NCBI RefSeq assembly: GCF_949987535.1
Contig: NW_026646025.1
Coordinates: 2,728,001-2,792,000, forward strand
Reading direction: 5' to 3'
From: Balaenoptera acutorostrata
Lineage: Eukaryota > Chordata > Mammalia > Artiodactyla > Balaenopteridae
Length of the DNA: 64,000 bases
Part shown: positions 36,621 through 49,400 of the stretch, piece after piece
Numbering within the stretch: the first letter of the stretch is position 1
Layout: every line of letters begins with the position of its first letter
Notes under the pieces: generated by a model
Seen by the model: only the letters and a program-made list of their open reading frames with translations
What the model was told of the DNA's origin: nothing
The model's database searches: none
Position numbers and translations under genes: made by a program

Positions 36621-38079
36621 ATCGCAATGTTCCTTGACTGTGTCATCACAATGCTCCATGGCCGTCATCAGCACAATGCTCCAGAATTCTTGTCATCACA
36701 ATGTTCCATGACCGTGTCATCACAATGCTCCATGGCCCTTGTCATCACAATGCTCCGGAATTCTTCTCATCACATTGTTCCATGACCGTGTCATCACAAT
36801 GCTCCATGGCCCTATTCAGCACAATGCTCCAGAATTCCTGTCATCACAATGTTCCATGACCGTGTCATCACAATGCTCCATGGCACTTGTCATCACAATG
36901 CTCCAGAATTCTTGTCATCACAATGTTCCATACCGTGTCATCACAATGCTCCATGGCATTGTCATCACAATGCTCAAGAATTCTTGTCATCACAATGTTC
37001 CATGGCCGTGTCATCACAATGCTCCATGGCCCTTGTCATGACAATGCTCCAGAATTCTTCTCATCACAATGTTCCATGACCGTGTCATCACAATGCTCCA
37101 TGGCCATTGTCATCACAATGCTCCAGAATTCTTGTCATCACAATGTTTCATGGCCGTGTCATCACAATGCTCCATGGTCCTGGTCATGACAATGCTCCAG
37201 AATTCTTGGTATTACTATATTCCATGAACGTGTCATCACTATGCTCTATGACGCTTGTCATCAGAATGCTCCAGAATTCTTTTCATCACAATGTTCCATG
37301 ACCGTTTGATCACAATGCTCCATCGCCTTTGTCATCAGAATGCTCCAGAATTCTTGTCATCACAATGTTCCATGACCGTGTCATCACAATGCTCCATGGC
37401 CCTTGTCAGCACAATGCTCCAGAATTCTTGTCATCACAATGTTCCATGGCCGTGTCATCACAATGCTCCATGGCCCTTGTCATCATAATGCTCGAGAAAT
37501 CTTCTCATCACAATGTTCCATGACCGTGTCATCAAAATGCTCCATGGCCCTTGTCATCAAAATGCTCCGGAATTCTTCTCATCACATTGTTCCATGACCG
37601 TGTCATCACAATGCTCCATGGCCATTGTCATCACAACGCTCCCGAATTCTTGTCAACACAATATTCCATGGCCCGGTCATCACAATGCTCCATGGCCCTT
37701 GTCATCATAATGCTCCAGAATTCTTGTCATCACAATCATCCATGACCGTGTCATCACAATGCTCCATGGCCCTTGTCAGCACAATGTTCCATGACACTTT
37801 TCGTCACAATACTGCATGACCACTGTCATCACAGAGTTCTCTGCCCATATCATCACAATGTTCCTTGTCACCTTTAATCACAATGCTCCATGCCCTTTCA
37901 ACACAATGCTGCAGAAATATTGTCATCGCAATGTTCCTTGATCATGTCATCACAATGCTCCATGACCCTTGTCATCACAATGATCCAGAATTCTTTTCAT
38001 CACAATGTTCCATGACCGTGTCATCACAAAGCTCCATGGCCCTTGTCATCGCAATGCTGCAGAATTCTTGTCATCACAA
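36621..38079. repeat. A array of 74-bp trimers with B-tail
   Basis: Trimers with a B-tail near 37787-37925. Unlike the five other isolated tails, this one has the GAGTTCTCTG form seen in complete B blocks, so it probably derives from a separate exchange. Confidence 0.7.
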
Positions 38080-39912
38080 TGTTCCATGACCGTGTCATCA
38101 CAATGCTCCATGACCCTTGTCATCACAATGCTCCAGAATTCTTGTCATCAAAAGGTTCCATGACCATGTCATCACAATGATCCATGGCCCTAGTCAGCAC
38201 AATGCTCCAGAATTCTTGTCATCACAAAGTTCGATGACCGTGTCATCACAATGCTACATGACCCTGGTCATCACAGTTCTCCATGACCTTTGTCATCACA
38301 ATGCTCTATGTCGCTTTTCATCACAATTCTCAATGACCACTTTAATCACTATGCTCGCTGACCATTTTCATCAATTTTCTCTAGTGTCATTACAATACCC
38401 CATGCCCCATTTCTTCACAATGCTCCATGATGCCTGTCATCACAATGCTCCATGGCTTTTGTTATCACAATGCTCCAGGACCAGTTTCATCACAATTCTC
38501 CATCTCCTTTGTCTTCATGGTGCACAATGAAACCTTTCATTAAAATGCTCCATGACACTAGTCATCACAATACTCCATGGCCTTTATCGTCACAATGCTC
38601 CCATGCACTTTTCATCACGATGTTCCATGAATACGTTCATCACATTGCTCCATGACCATTGTCATCACAATAGTCCATACCCTTGTCAACACAATGCTGC
38701 ATAATCCCTGTCATCACAATTCTCCATGACTGCTGTCATCACAATAATCCAGGACAATTTTCATCACAGTGCTCCATGATACCTTTCATCACAATTCCTA
38801 GATGATCAATGTCACACAATGCCCCATGACACTTGTCATCACAATTCGCTATGACCCTTGTCATCACAATACTCGATGAACCGTGTCATCACAGTGTTCC
38901 AGGACCCATGTCATCACAATGATCCATGTCTACTTCCATCACAATGCTCCAATACCCCTGTCATCACAATGCTCCTTGGCCCCTGTTATCATATTGCTCC
39001 ATGATCTCTTTCATCACAATGCTCCATGACCACTGTCATCACCATGCCTCATAACGGCTCTCATCTCAATGCTCCATGGCCCCTTTCATCACAATGCTCC
39101 ATGAACCCTGTCATCACAATGTACCCTGCCCTTTTCATCACAAAGCTCCGTGCCCCGTTCATCACAATGCTCCATGCCCTTGTCATCAAAATGCTCTAGA
39201 ACTCTTGTCATCATAATGCTCCATGCCAATGTCATCAAAATGCCCCATGACACTTGTCATCACAATGCTCCATGGCCTTTGTCATCACAATGTTCCATGG
39301 CCCCTGTCATCACAGTGCTCCATGATACCTTTCATCGCAAATCTAGATGACCACTGTCATCACAATGCCCCATGACAGATGTCATCACAATTCGCCATGG
39401 TCCTTGTCATCACAATGCTCCATGAACCGTGTCATCACAAGGTTCCAGGACACTTGTCATCACAATGATCCAAGACCACATTCATCACAGTGCTCCATGA
39501 ACGCTGTCATCTCAATGCTCCATAGCCTTTGTATTCACAATGCTCCATGGCCCCTGTAATCACATTGCTCCATGACCCTTTTCATCACAATGCCCCAAGA
39601 CCGCTCTCAACACCATGCCCCATGATGCCTGACATCACAAATCTCCATAGCCTCTCTTACCAAAAAGCTCCATGATCGCTGTCAGCAGAATGTTCCATGA
39701 CACTTTTCGTCACAATACTGCATGACCACTGTCATCACAGAGTTCTCTGCCCATATCATCACAATGTTCCTTGTCACCTTTAATCACAATGCTCCATGCC
39801 CTTTCATCACGATGCTCCAGAAATCTTTTTCATCGCAATGTTCCTTGAATGTGTCATCACAATGCTCCATGGCCGTCATCAGCACAATGCTCCAGAATTC
39901 TTGCCATCACTA
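38080..39912. repeat. 1,833-bp tandem satellite unit, copy 1 of 3
   Basis: A unit of a few trimers plus one long-class B block. Matching landmarks recur at exactly +1,833 and +3,666 bp. Private variants shared by the copies, such as AAAAGGTTCCATGACC, CATCAATTTTCTCTAG and CTCCGTGCCCCGTTC, show recent tandem copying. Boundaries are approximate to a few tens of bases. Confidence 0.88.
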
Positions 39913-41745
39913 TGTTCCATGACCGTGTCATCACAATGCTCCATGACCCTTGTCATCACAATGCTCCAGAATTCTTGTCATCAAAAGGTTCCATGACCAT
40001 GTCATCACAATGATCCATGGCCCTAGTCAGCACAATGCTCCAGAATTCTTGTCATCACAAAGTTCGATGACCGTGTCATCACAATGCTACATGACCCTGG
40101 TCATCACAGTTCTCCATGACCTTTGTCATCACAATGCTCTATGTCGCTTTTCATCACAATTCTCAATGACCACTTTAATCACTATGCTCGCTGACCATTT
40201 TCATCAATTTTCTCTAGTGTCATTACAATACCCCATGCCCCATTTCTTCACAATGCTCCATGATGCCTGTCATCACAATGCTCCATGGCTTTTGTTATCA
40301 CAATGCTCCAGGACCAGTTTCATCACAATTCTCCATCTCCTTTGTCTTCATGGTGCACAATGAAACCTTTCATTAAAATGCTCCATGACACTAGTCATCA
40401 CAATACTCCATGGCCTTTATCGTCACAATGCTCCCATGCACTTTTCATCACGATGTTCCATGAATACGTTCATCACATTGCTCCATGACCATTGTCATCA
40501 CAATAGTCCATACCCTTGTCAACACAATGCTGCATAATCCCTGTCATCACAATTCTCCATGACTGCTGTCATCACAATAATCCAGGACAATTTTCATCAC
40601 AGTGCTCCATGATACCTTTCATCACAATTCCTAGATGATCAATGTCACACAATGCCCCATGACACTTGTCATCACAATTCGCTATGACCCTTGTCATCAC
40701 AATACTCGATGAACCGTGTCATCACAGTGTTCCAGGACCCATGTCATCACAATGATCCATGTCTACTTCCATCACAATGCTCCAATACCCCTGTCATCAC
40801 AATGCTCCTTGGCCCCTGTTATCATATTGCTCCATGATCTCTTTCATCACAATGCTCCATGACCACTGTCATCACCATGCCTCATAACGGCTCTCATCTC
40901 AATGCTCCATGGCCCCTTTCATCACAATGCTCCATGAACCCTGTCATCACAATGTACCCTGCCCTTTTCATCACAAAGCTCCGTGCCCCGTTCATCACAA
41001 TGCTCCATGCCCTTGTCATCAAAATGCTCTAGAACTCTTGTCATCATAATGCTCCATGCCAATGTCATCAAAATGCCCCATGACACTTGTCATCACAATG
41101 CTCCATGGCCTTTGTCATCACAATGTTCCATGGCCCCTGTCATCACAGTGCTCCATGATACCTTTCATCGCAAATCTAGATGACCACTGTCATCACAATG
41201 CCCCATGACAGATGTCATCACAATTCGCCATGGTCCTTGTCATCACAATGCTCCATGAACCGTGTCATCACAAGGTTCCAGGACACTTGTCATCACAATG
41301 ATCCAAGACCACATTCATCACAGTGCTCCATGAACGCTGTCATCTCAATGCTCCATAGCCTTTGTATTCACAATGCTCCATGGCCCCTGTAATCACATTG
41401 CTCCATGACCCTTTTCATCACAATGCCCCAAGACCGCTCTCAACACCATGCCCCATGATGCCTGACATCACAAATCTCCATAGCCTCTCTTACCAAAAAG
41501 CTCCATGATCGCTGTCAGCAGAATGTTCCATGACACTTTTCGTCACAATACTGCATGACCACTGTCATCACAGAGTTCTCTGCCCATATCATCACAATGT
41601 TCCTTGTCATCTTTAATCACAATGCTCCATGCCCTTTCATCACGATGCTCCAGAAATCTTTTTCATCGCAATGTTCCTTGAATGTGTCATCACAATGCTC
41701 CATGGCCGTCATCAGCACAATGCTCCAGAATTCTTGCCATCACAA
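39913..41745. repeat. 1,833-bp tandem satellite unit, copy 2 of 3
   Basis: Nearly identical to copy 1. A difference seen is GTCATCTTTAATC at about 41606 where the other copies have GTCACCTTTAATC. Confidence 0.88.
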
Positions 41746-43578
41746 TGTTCCATGACCGTGTCATCACAATGCTCCATGACCCTTGTCATCACAATGCTCC
41801 AGAATTCTTGTCATCAAAAGGTTCCATGACCATGTCATCACAATGATCCATGGCCCTAGTCAGCACAATGCTCCAGAATTCTTGTCATCACAAAGTTCCA
41901 TGACCGTGTCATCACAATGCTACATGACCCTGGTCATCACAGTTCTCCATGACCTTTGTCATCACAATGCTCTATGTCGCTTTTCATCACAATTCTCAAT
42001 GACCACTTTAATCACTATGCTCGCTGACCATTTTCATCAATTTTCTCTAGTGTCATTACAATACCCCATGCCCCATTTCTTCACAATGCTCCATGATGCC
42101 TGTCATCACAATGCTCCATGGCTTTTGTTATCACAATGCTCCAGGACCAGTTTCATCACAATTCTCCATCTCCTTTGTCTTCATGGTGCACAATGAAACC
42201 TTTCATTAAAATGCTCCATGACACTAGTCATCACAATACTCCATGGCCTTTATCGTCACAATGCTCCCATGCACTTTTCATCACGATGTTCCATGAATAC
42301 GTTCATCACATTGCTCCATGACCATTGTCATCACAATAGTCCATACCCTTGTCAACACAATGCTGCATAATCCCTGTCATCACAATTCTCCATGACTGCT
42401 GTCATCACAATAATCCAGGACAATTTTCATCACAGTGCTCCATGATACCTTTCATCACAATTCCTAGATGATCAATGTCACACAATGCCCCATGACACTT
42501 GTCATCACAATTCGCTATGACCCTTGTCATCACAATACTCGATGAACAGTGTCATCACAGTGTTCCAGGACCCATGTCATCACAATGATCCATGTCTACT
42601 TCCATCACAATGCTCCAATACCCCTGTCATCACAATGCTCCTTGGCCACTGTTATCATATTGCTCCATGATCTCTTTCATCACAATGCTCCATGACCACT
42701 GTCATCACCATGCCTCATAACGGCTCTCATCTCAATGCTCCATGGCCCCTTTCATCACAATGCTCCATGAACCCTGTCATCACAATGTACCCTGCCCTTT
42801 TCATCACAAAGCTCCGTGCCCCGTTCATCACAATGCTCCATGCCCTTGTCATCAAAATGCTCTAGAACTCTTGTCATCATAATGCTCCATGCCAATGTCA
42901 TCAAAATGCCCCATGACACTTGTCATCACAATGCTCCATGGCCTTTGTCATCACAATGTTCCATGGCCCCTGTCATCACAGTGCTCCATGATACCTTTCA
43001 TCGCAAATCTAGATGACCACTGTCATCACAATGCCCCATGACAGATGTCATCACAATTCGCCATGGTCCTTGTCATCACAATGCTCCATGAACCGTGTCA
43101 TCACAAGGTTCCAGGACACTTGTCATCACAATGATCCAAGACCACATTCATCACAGTGCTCCATGAACGCTGTCATCTCAATGCTCCATAGCCTTTGTAT
43201 TCACAATGCTCCATGGCCCCTGTAATCACATTGCTCCATGACCCTTTTCATCACAATGCTCCAAGACCGCTCTCAACACCATGCCCCATGATGCCTGACA
43301 TCACAAATCTCCATAGCCTCTCTTACCAAAAAGCTCCATGATCGCTGTCAGCAGAATGTTCCATGACCCTTTTCGTCACAATACTGCATGACCACTGTCA
43401 TCACAGAGTTCTCTGCCCATATCATCACAATGTTCCTTGTCACCTTTAATCACAATGCTCCATGCCCTTTCATCACGATGCTCCAGAAATCTTTTTCATC
43501 GCAATGTTCCTTGACTGTGTCATCACAATGCTCGATGGCCGTCATCAGCACAATGCTCCAGAATTCTTGTCATCACAA
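41746..43578. repeat. 1,833-bp tandem satellite unit, copy 3 of 3
   Basis: The most diverged of the three, with differences concentrated towards its right end. For example, TTGACTGTGTC near 43511 replaces TTGAATGTGTC, and GCTCGATGGCC replaces GCTCCATGGCC. The end therefore seems to have been exchanged with another B-to-A boundary. Confidence 0.85.
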
Positions 43579-44640
43579 TGTTCCATGACCGTATCATCAC
43601 AATTCTCCATGGCCCTTGTCAGCACAATGCTCCAGAATTCTTCTCATCACAATGTTCCATGACCGTGTCATCACAATGCTCCATGGCCCTTGTCATCACA
43701 ATGCTCCAAAATTCTTGTCATCACAATGTTCCATAACCGTGTCATCACAATGCTCCATGGCCCTTTTCAGCACAATGCCCCAGAATTCCTGTCATCACAA
43801 TGTTCCATGACCGTGTCATCACAATGCTCCATGGCCCTTGTCATCACAATGCTCCAGAATTCTTCTCATCACATTGTTCCATGACCGTGTCATCACAATG
43901 CTCCATGGCACTTTTCAGCACAATGCCCCAGAATTCCTGTCATCACAATGTTCCATGACCGTGTCATCACAATGCTCCATGGCCCTTGTCATCACAATGC
44001 TCAAGAATGCTTGTCATCACAAAGTTCCATACCGTGTCATCACAATGCTCCATGGCCATTGTCATCACAATGCTCCAGAATTCTTGTCATCACAATGTTC
44101 CATGGCCGTGTCATCACAATGCTCCATGGCCCTTGTCAGCACAATGCTCCAGAATTCTTCTCATCACAATGTTCCATGACCGTGTCATCACAATGCTCCA
44201 TGGCCCTTTTCATCACAATGCTCCAGAATTCTTGTCATCACAATGCTCCATGGCCCTTGTCATGACAATGCTTCAGAATTCTTCTCATCAAAATGTTCCA
44301 TGACCGTTTCAACACAATGCACCATGGCCACCGTCATCACAATGCTCCAGAATTCTTGTCATCACAATGTTCCATGGCCGTGTCATCACAATGCTCCATG
44401 GCCCTTGTCATCATAATGCTCCAGAATTCTTGTCATCACAATGTTTCATGACCGTATCATCACAATGCTCCATGGCACTTGTCAGCACAATGCTCCAGAA
44501 TTCTTCTCATCACAATGTTCCATGACCGTGTCATCACAATGCTCCATGGCCCTTGTCATCACAATGCTCCAGAATTCTTCTCATCACAATGTTCCATGAC
44601 CGTGTCATCACAATGCTCCATGGCCTTTGTCATCACAATG
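43579..44640. repeat. A array of 74-bp trimers
   Basis: Ordinary trimer run between the 1,833-bp triplication and a half B block, including some short monomers where part of a unit is missing (near 44032 and 44244). Confidence 0.7.
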
Positions 44641-45180
44641 TTCCATGGCCCCTGTCATCACAGTGCTCCATGATACCTTTCATCGCAAATCTAGATGACC
44701 ACTGTCATCACAATGCCCCATGACAGATGTCATCACAATTCGCCATGGTCCTTGTCATCACAATGCTCCATGAACCGTGTCATCACAAGGTTCCAGGACA
44801 CTTGTCATCACAATGATCCAAGATCACATTCATCACAGTGCTCCATGAAACCTGTCATCTCAATGCTCCATAGCCTTTGTATTCACAATGCTCCATGGCC
44901 CCTGTAATCACAGTGCTCCATGACCCTTTTCATCACAATGCTCCAAGACCGCTCTCAACACCATGTCCCATGACGCCTGACATCACAAATCTCCATAGCC
45001 TCTCTTACCAAAAAGCTCCATGATCGCTGTCAGCAGAATGTTCCATGACACTTTTCGTCACAATACTGCATGACCACTGTCATCACAGAGTTCTCTGCCC
45101 ATATCATCACAATGTTCCTTGTCACCTTTAATCACAATGCTCCATGCCCTTTCATCACAATGCTCCAGAAATCTTTTTCA
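44641..45180. repeat. B block, right half only
   Basis: Enters the B order in the middle, at the CCATGGCCCCTGTCATCACAG monomer, and continues to the normal CAGAGTTCTCTG end. It is the complement of the left-half block at 14991-15740. Confidence 0.72.
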
Positions 45181-46870
45181 TCGCAATGTTCCTTGACTGT
45201 GTCATCACAATGCTCGATGGCCGTCATCAGCACAATGCTCCAGAATTCTTGTCATTACTATATTCCATGAACCTGTCATCACAATGCTCTATGGCGCTTG
45301 TCACCAGAATGCTCCAGCATTCTTGTCATCACAATGTTCCATGACCGTGTCATCACAATGCTCCATCGCCTTTGTCATCAGAATGCTCCAGCATTCTTGT
45401 CATGAAAATGTTCCATGACCGTGTCATCACAATGCTCCATGGCCCTTGTCAGCACAATGCTACAGAATTCTTGTCATCACAATGTTCCATGACCGTGTCA
45501 TCACAATGCTCCATGGCCCTTGTCATCACAATGCTCCAGAATTCTTGTCATCACAATGTTCCATGACCGTGTCATCACAATGCTCCATGGCCCTTGTCAT
45601 GACAATGCTCCAGAATTCTTCTCATCACAATGTTCCATGACCGTGTCATCACAATGCTCCATAGCCATTGTCATCACAATGCTCCCGAATTCTTGTCATC
45701 ACAATGTTCCATGGCCCTGTCATCACAATGCTCCATGGCCCTTGTCATCATAATGCTCCAGAATTCTTGTCATCACAATGTTCCAGGACAGTGTCATCTC
45801 AATGCTCCATGGCCCTTGTCATGACAATGCTCCAGAATTCTTCTCACCACAATGTTCCATGACAGTGTCATCACAATGCTCCATGGCCCTTTTCATCATA
45901 ATGCTCCAGAATTCTTGTCATCACAATGTTCCATGACCGTGTCATCACAATGCTCCATGGCCCTTGTCAGCACAATGTTCCATGACACTTTTTGTCACAA
46001 TACTCCATGACCACTGTCATCACAGAGTTTTCTGCCCATATCATCACAATGTTCCTTGTCACATTTAATCACAATGCTCCATGCCCTTTCATCACAATGC
46101 TCCAGAAATCTTGTCATCGCAATGTTCCTTGACCATGTCATCACAATGCTCCATGACCCTTGTCATGACAATGATCCAGAATTCTTCTCATCACATTGTT
46201 CCATGACCGTGTCATCACAATGCTCCATAGCCATTGTCATCACAATGCTCCCGAATTCTTGTCATCACAATGTTCCATGGCCCTGTCATCACAATGCTCC
46301 ATGGCACTTGTCATCACAATGCTGCAGAATTCTTGTCATCACAATGTTCCATGACCGTGTCATCACAATGCTCCATGACCCTTGTCATCACAATGCTCCA
46401 GAATTCTTGTCATCACAATGTTCCATGACCATGTCATCTCAATGGTCCATGGCCCTTGTCAGCACAATGCTCCAGAATTCTTCTCATCACAATGTTCCAT
46501 GGCCATGTCATCACAATGCTCCATGGCCCTTTTCATCATAATGCTCCAGAATTCTTGTCATCACAATGTTCCATGACCGTGTCATCACAATACTCCATGG
46601 CCCTTGTCAGCACAATGCTCCAGAATTCTTGTCATCACAATGTTCCATGACCGTGTCATCACAAAGCTCCATGGCCCTTGTCATCGCAATGCTGCAGAAT
46701 TCTTGTCATCACAATGTTCCATGACCGTGTCATCACAATGCTCCATGACCTTGTCATCACAATGCTCCAGAATTCTTGTCATCACAATGTTCCATGACCA
46801 TGTCATCACAATGGTCCATGGCCCTAGTCAGCACAATGCTCCAGAATTCTTGTCATCACAATGCTACATG
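45181..46870. repeat. A array of 74-bp trimers with isolated B-tail
   Basis: Trimers with an isolated B-tail of the GAGTTTTCTG subtype at about 45970-46110. The array ends at the boundary monomers with ATCGCAATGCTGCAG. Confidence 0.7.
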
Positions 46871-48430
46871 ACCCTGGTCATCACAGTTCTCCATGACCTT
46901 TGTCATCACAATGCTCTATGTCGCTTTTCATCACAATTCTAAATGACCACTTTAATCACTATGCTCGCTGACCATTTTCATCAATTTTCTCAAGTGTCAT
47001 TACAATACCCCATGGCCCCTTTCTTCACAATGCTCCATGATGCCTGTCATCACAATGCTCCATGGCTTTTGTTATCACAATGCTCCAGGACCAGTTTCAT
47101 CACAATTCTCCATCCCCTTTGTCATAATGGTGCACAATGAAACCTTTCATTAAAATGCTCCATGACACTAGTCATCACAATACTCCATGGCCTTTATCGT
47201 CACAATGCTCCCATGCACTTTTCATCACGATGTTCCATGAATACGTTCATCACATTGCTCCATGACCATTGTCATCACAATAGTCCATACCCTTGTCAAC
47301 ACAATGCTGCATAATCCCTGTCATCACAATTCTCCATGACTGCTGTCATCACAATAATCCAGGACAATTTTCATCACAGTGCTCCATGATACCTTTCATC
47401 ACAATTCCTAGATGATCAATGTCACACAATGCCCCATGACACTTGTCATCACAATTCGCTATGACCCTTGTCATCACAATACTCGATGAACCGTGTCATC
47501 ACAGTGTTCCAGGACCCATGTCATCACAATGATCCATGTCTACTTCCATCACAATGCTCCAATACCCCTGTCATCACAATGCTCCTTGGCCCCTGTTATC
47601 ATATTGCTCCATGATCACTTTCATCACAATGCTCCATGACCACTGTCATCACCATGCCTCATAACGGCTCTCACCTCAATGCTCCATGGCCCCTTTCATC
47701 ACAATGCTCCATGAACCCTGTCATCACAATGTACCCTGCCCTTTTCATCACAAAGCTCCGTGAGCCCTGTCATCACAATGCTCCATGCCCTTGTCATCAA
47801 AATGCTCCAGAACTCTTGTCATCATAATGCTCCATGCCAATGTCATCAAAATGCCCCATGACACTTGTCATCACAATGCTCCATGGCCTTTGTCATCACA
47901 ATGTTCCATGGCCCCTGTCATCACAGTGCTCCATGATACCTTTCATCGCAAATCTAGATGACCACTGTCATCACAATGCCCCATGACAGATGTCATCACA
48001 ATTCGCCATGGTCCTTGTCATCACAATGCTCCATGAACTGTGTCATCACAAGGTTCCAGGACACTTGTCATCACAATGATCCAAGATCACATTCATCACA
48101 GTGCTCCATGAACCCTGTCATCTCAATGCTCCATAGCCTTTGTATTCACAATGCTCCATGGCCCCTGTAATCACAGTGCTCCATGACCCTTTTCATCACA
48201 ATGCTCCAAGACCGCTCTCAACACCATGTCCCATGACGCCTGACATCACAAATCTCCATAGCCTCTCTTACCAAAGAGCTCCATGATCCCTGTCGGCACA
48301 ATGTTCCATGACAGTTTTCGTCACAATACTGCATGACCACTGTCATCACAGAGTTCTCTGCCCATATCATCACAATGTTCCTTGTCACCTTTAATCACAA
48401 TGCTCCATGCCCTTTCATCACAATGCTCCA
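46871..48430. repeat. B block, long class, with hybrid right end
   Basis: Long-class block whose end looks recombinant. At about 48272-48320 it has the short-class variants (CCAAAGAGCTCC, GATCCCTGTC, GACAGTTTTCGTC), followed by the long-class variant ATACTGCATGACCACTG. Confidence 0.72.
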
Positions 48431-49400
48431 GAAATCTTTTTCATCGCAATGTTCCTTGACTGTGTCATCACAATGCTCGATGGCCGTCATCAGCACAATG
48501 CTCCAGAATTCTTGTCATCACAATATACCATGACCGTGTCATCACAATGCTCCATGGCCCTTGTCATCACAATGCTCCGGAATTCTTCTCATCCCATTGT
48601 TCCATGACCGTGTCATCACAATGCTCCATGGCCCTTTTCAGCACAATGCCCCAGAATTCCTGTCATCACAATGTTCCATGACCGTGTCATCACAATGCTC
48701 CATGGCCCTTGTCATCACAATGCTCCAGAATTCTTGTCATCACAATGTTCCATACTGTGTCATCACAATGCTCCATGGCCATTGTCATCACAATGCTCCA
48801 GAATTCTTGTCATCACAATGTTCCATGGCCGTGTCATCACAATGCTCCATGGCCCTTGTCATCATAATGCTCCAGAATTCTTGTCATCACAATGTTCCAT
48901 GACCGTATCATCACAATGCTCCATGGCCCTTGTCAGCACAATGCTCCAGAATTCTTCTCATCACAATGTTCCATGACCGTGTCATCACAATGCTCCATGG
49001 CCCTTGTCATCACAATGCTCCAGAATTCTTGTCATCACAATGTTCCATAACCGTGCCATCACAATGCTCCATGGCCCTTGTCATGACAATGCTTCAGAAT
49101 TCTTCTCATCAAAATGTTCCATGACCGTATCAACACAATGCTCCATGGCCACCGTCATCACAATGCTCCAGAATTCTTGTCATCACAATGTTCCATGGCC
49201 GTGTCATCACAATGCTCCATGCCCCTTGTCATCATAATGCTCCAGAATTCTTGTCATTATTATATTCCATGAAAGTGTCATCACAATGCTCTATGGCGCT
49301 TGTCATCAGAATGCTCCAGAATTCTTGTTATCACAATGTTCCATGACCGTGTCATCACAATGCTCCATCGCCTTTGTCATCAGAATGCTCCAGAATTCTT
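48431..49400. repeat. A array left of cassette 3
   Basis: Trimer run leading to the left junction of cassette 3. Its last 160 bp or so align unit for unit with the flank of the empty site at 33908, with no extra trimer, unlike the flanks of cassettes 2 and 4. Confidence 0.75.
49386..49400. repeat. Target-site duplication, cassette 3, left
   Basis: Same 15 bp, preceded by GTCATCAGAA. The wider left flank has the same number of trimers as the empty site at 33908. Confidence 0.78.

Larger units (their letters stand above)
33242..49400. repeat. Satellite array, middle block
   Basis: About 16.2 kb of the same 25/74-bp satellite separates cassette pair 1-2 from pair 3-4. It contains full-length B blocks of about 1.6 kb, one half B block, A arrays, and a three-copy tandem repeat with 1,833-bp period. 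No gene, RNA or other transposable element is visible. Its detailed block order does not match the left array, so the two cassette pairs are not simply two copies of one long segmental duplication that includes all flanking satellite. Confidence 0.95.

Noticed and set aside
17524..49400. A single 31.8-kb segmental duplication including all flanking satellite
   Set aside because: The 31,806-bp offset holds for the cassettes and the 755-bp spacer, but satellite left of cassette 1 and left of cassette 3 differ in block order and junction.
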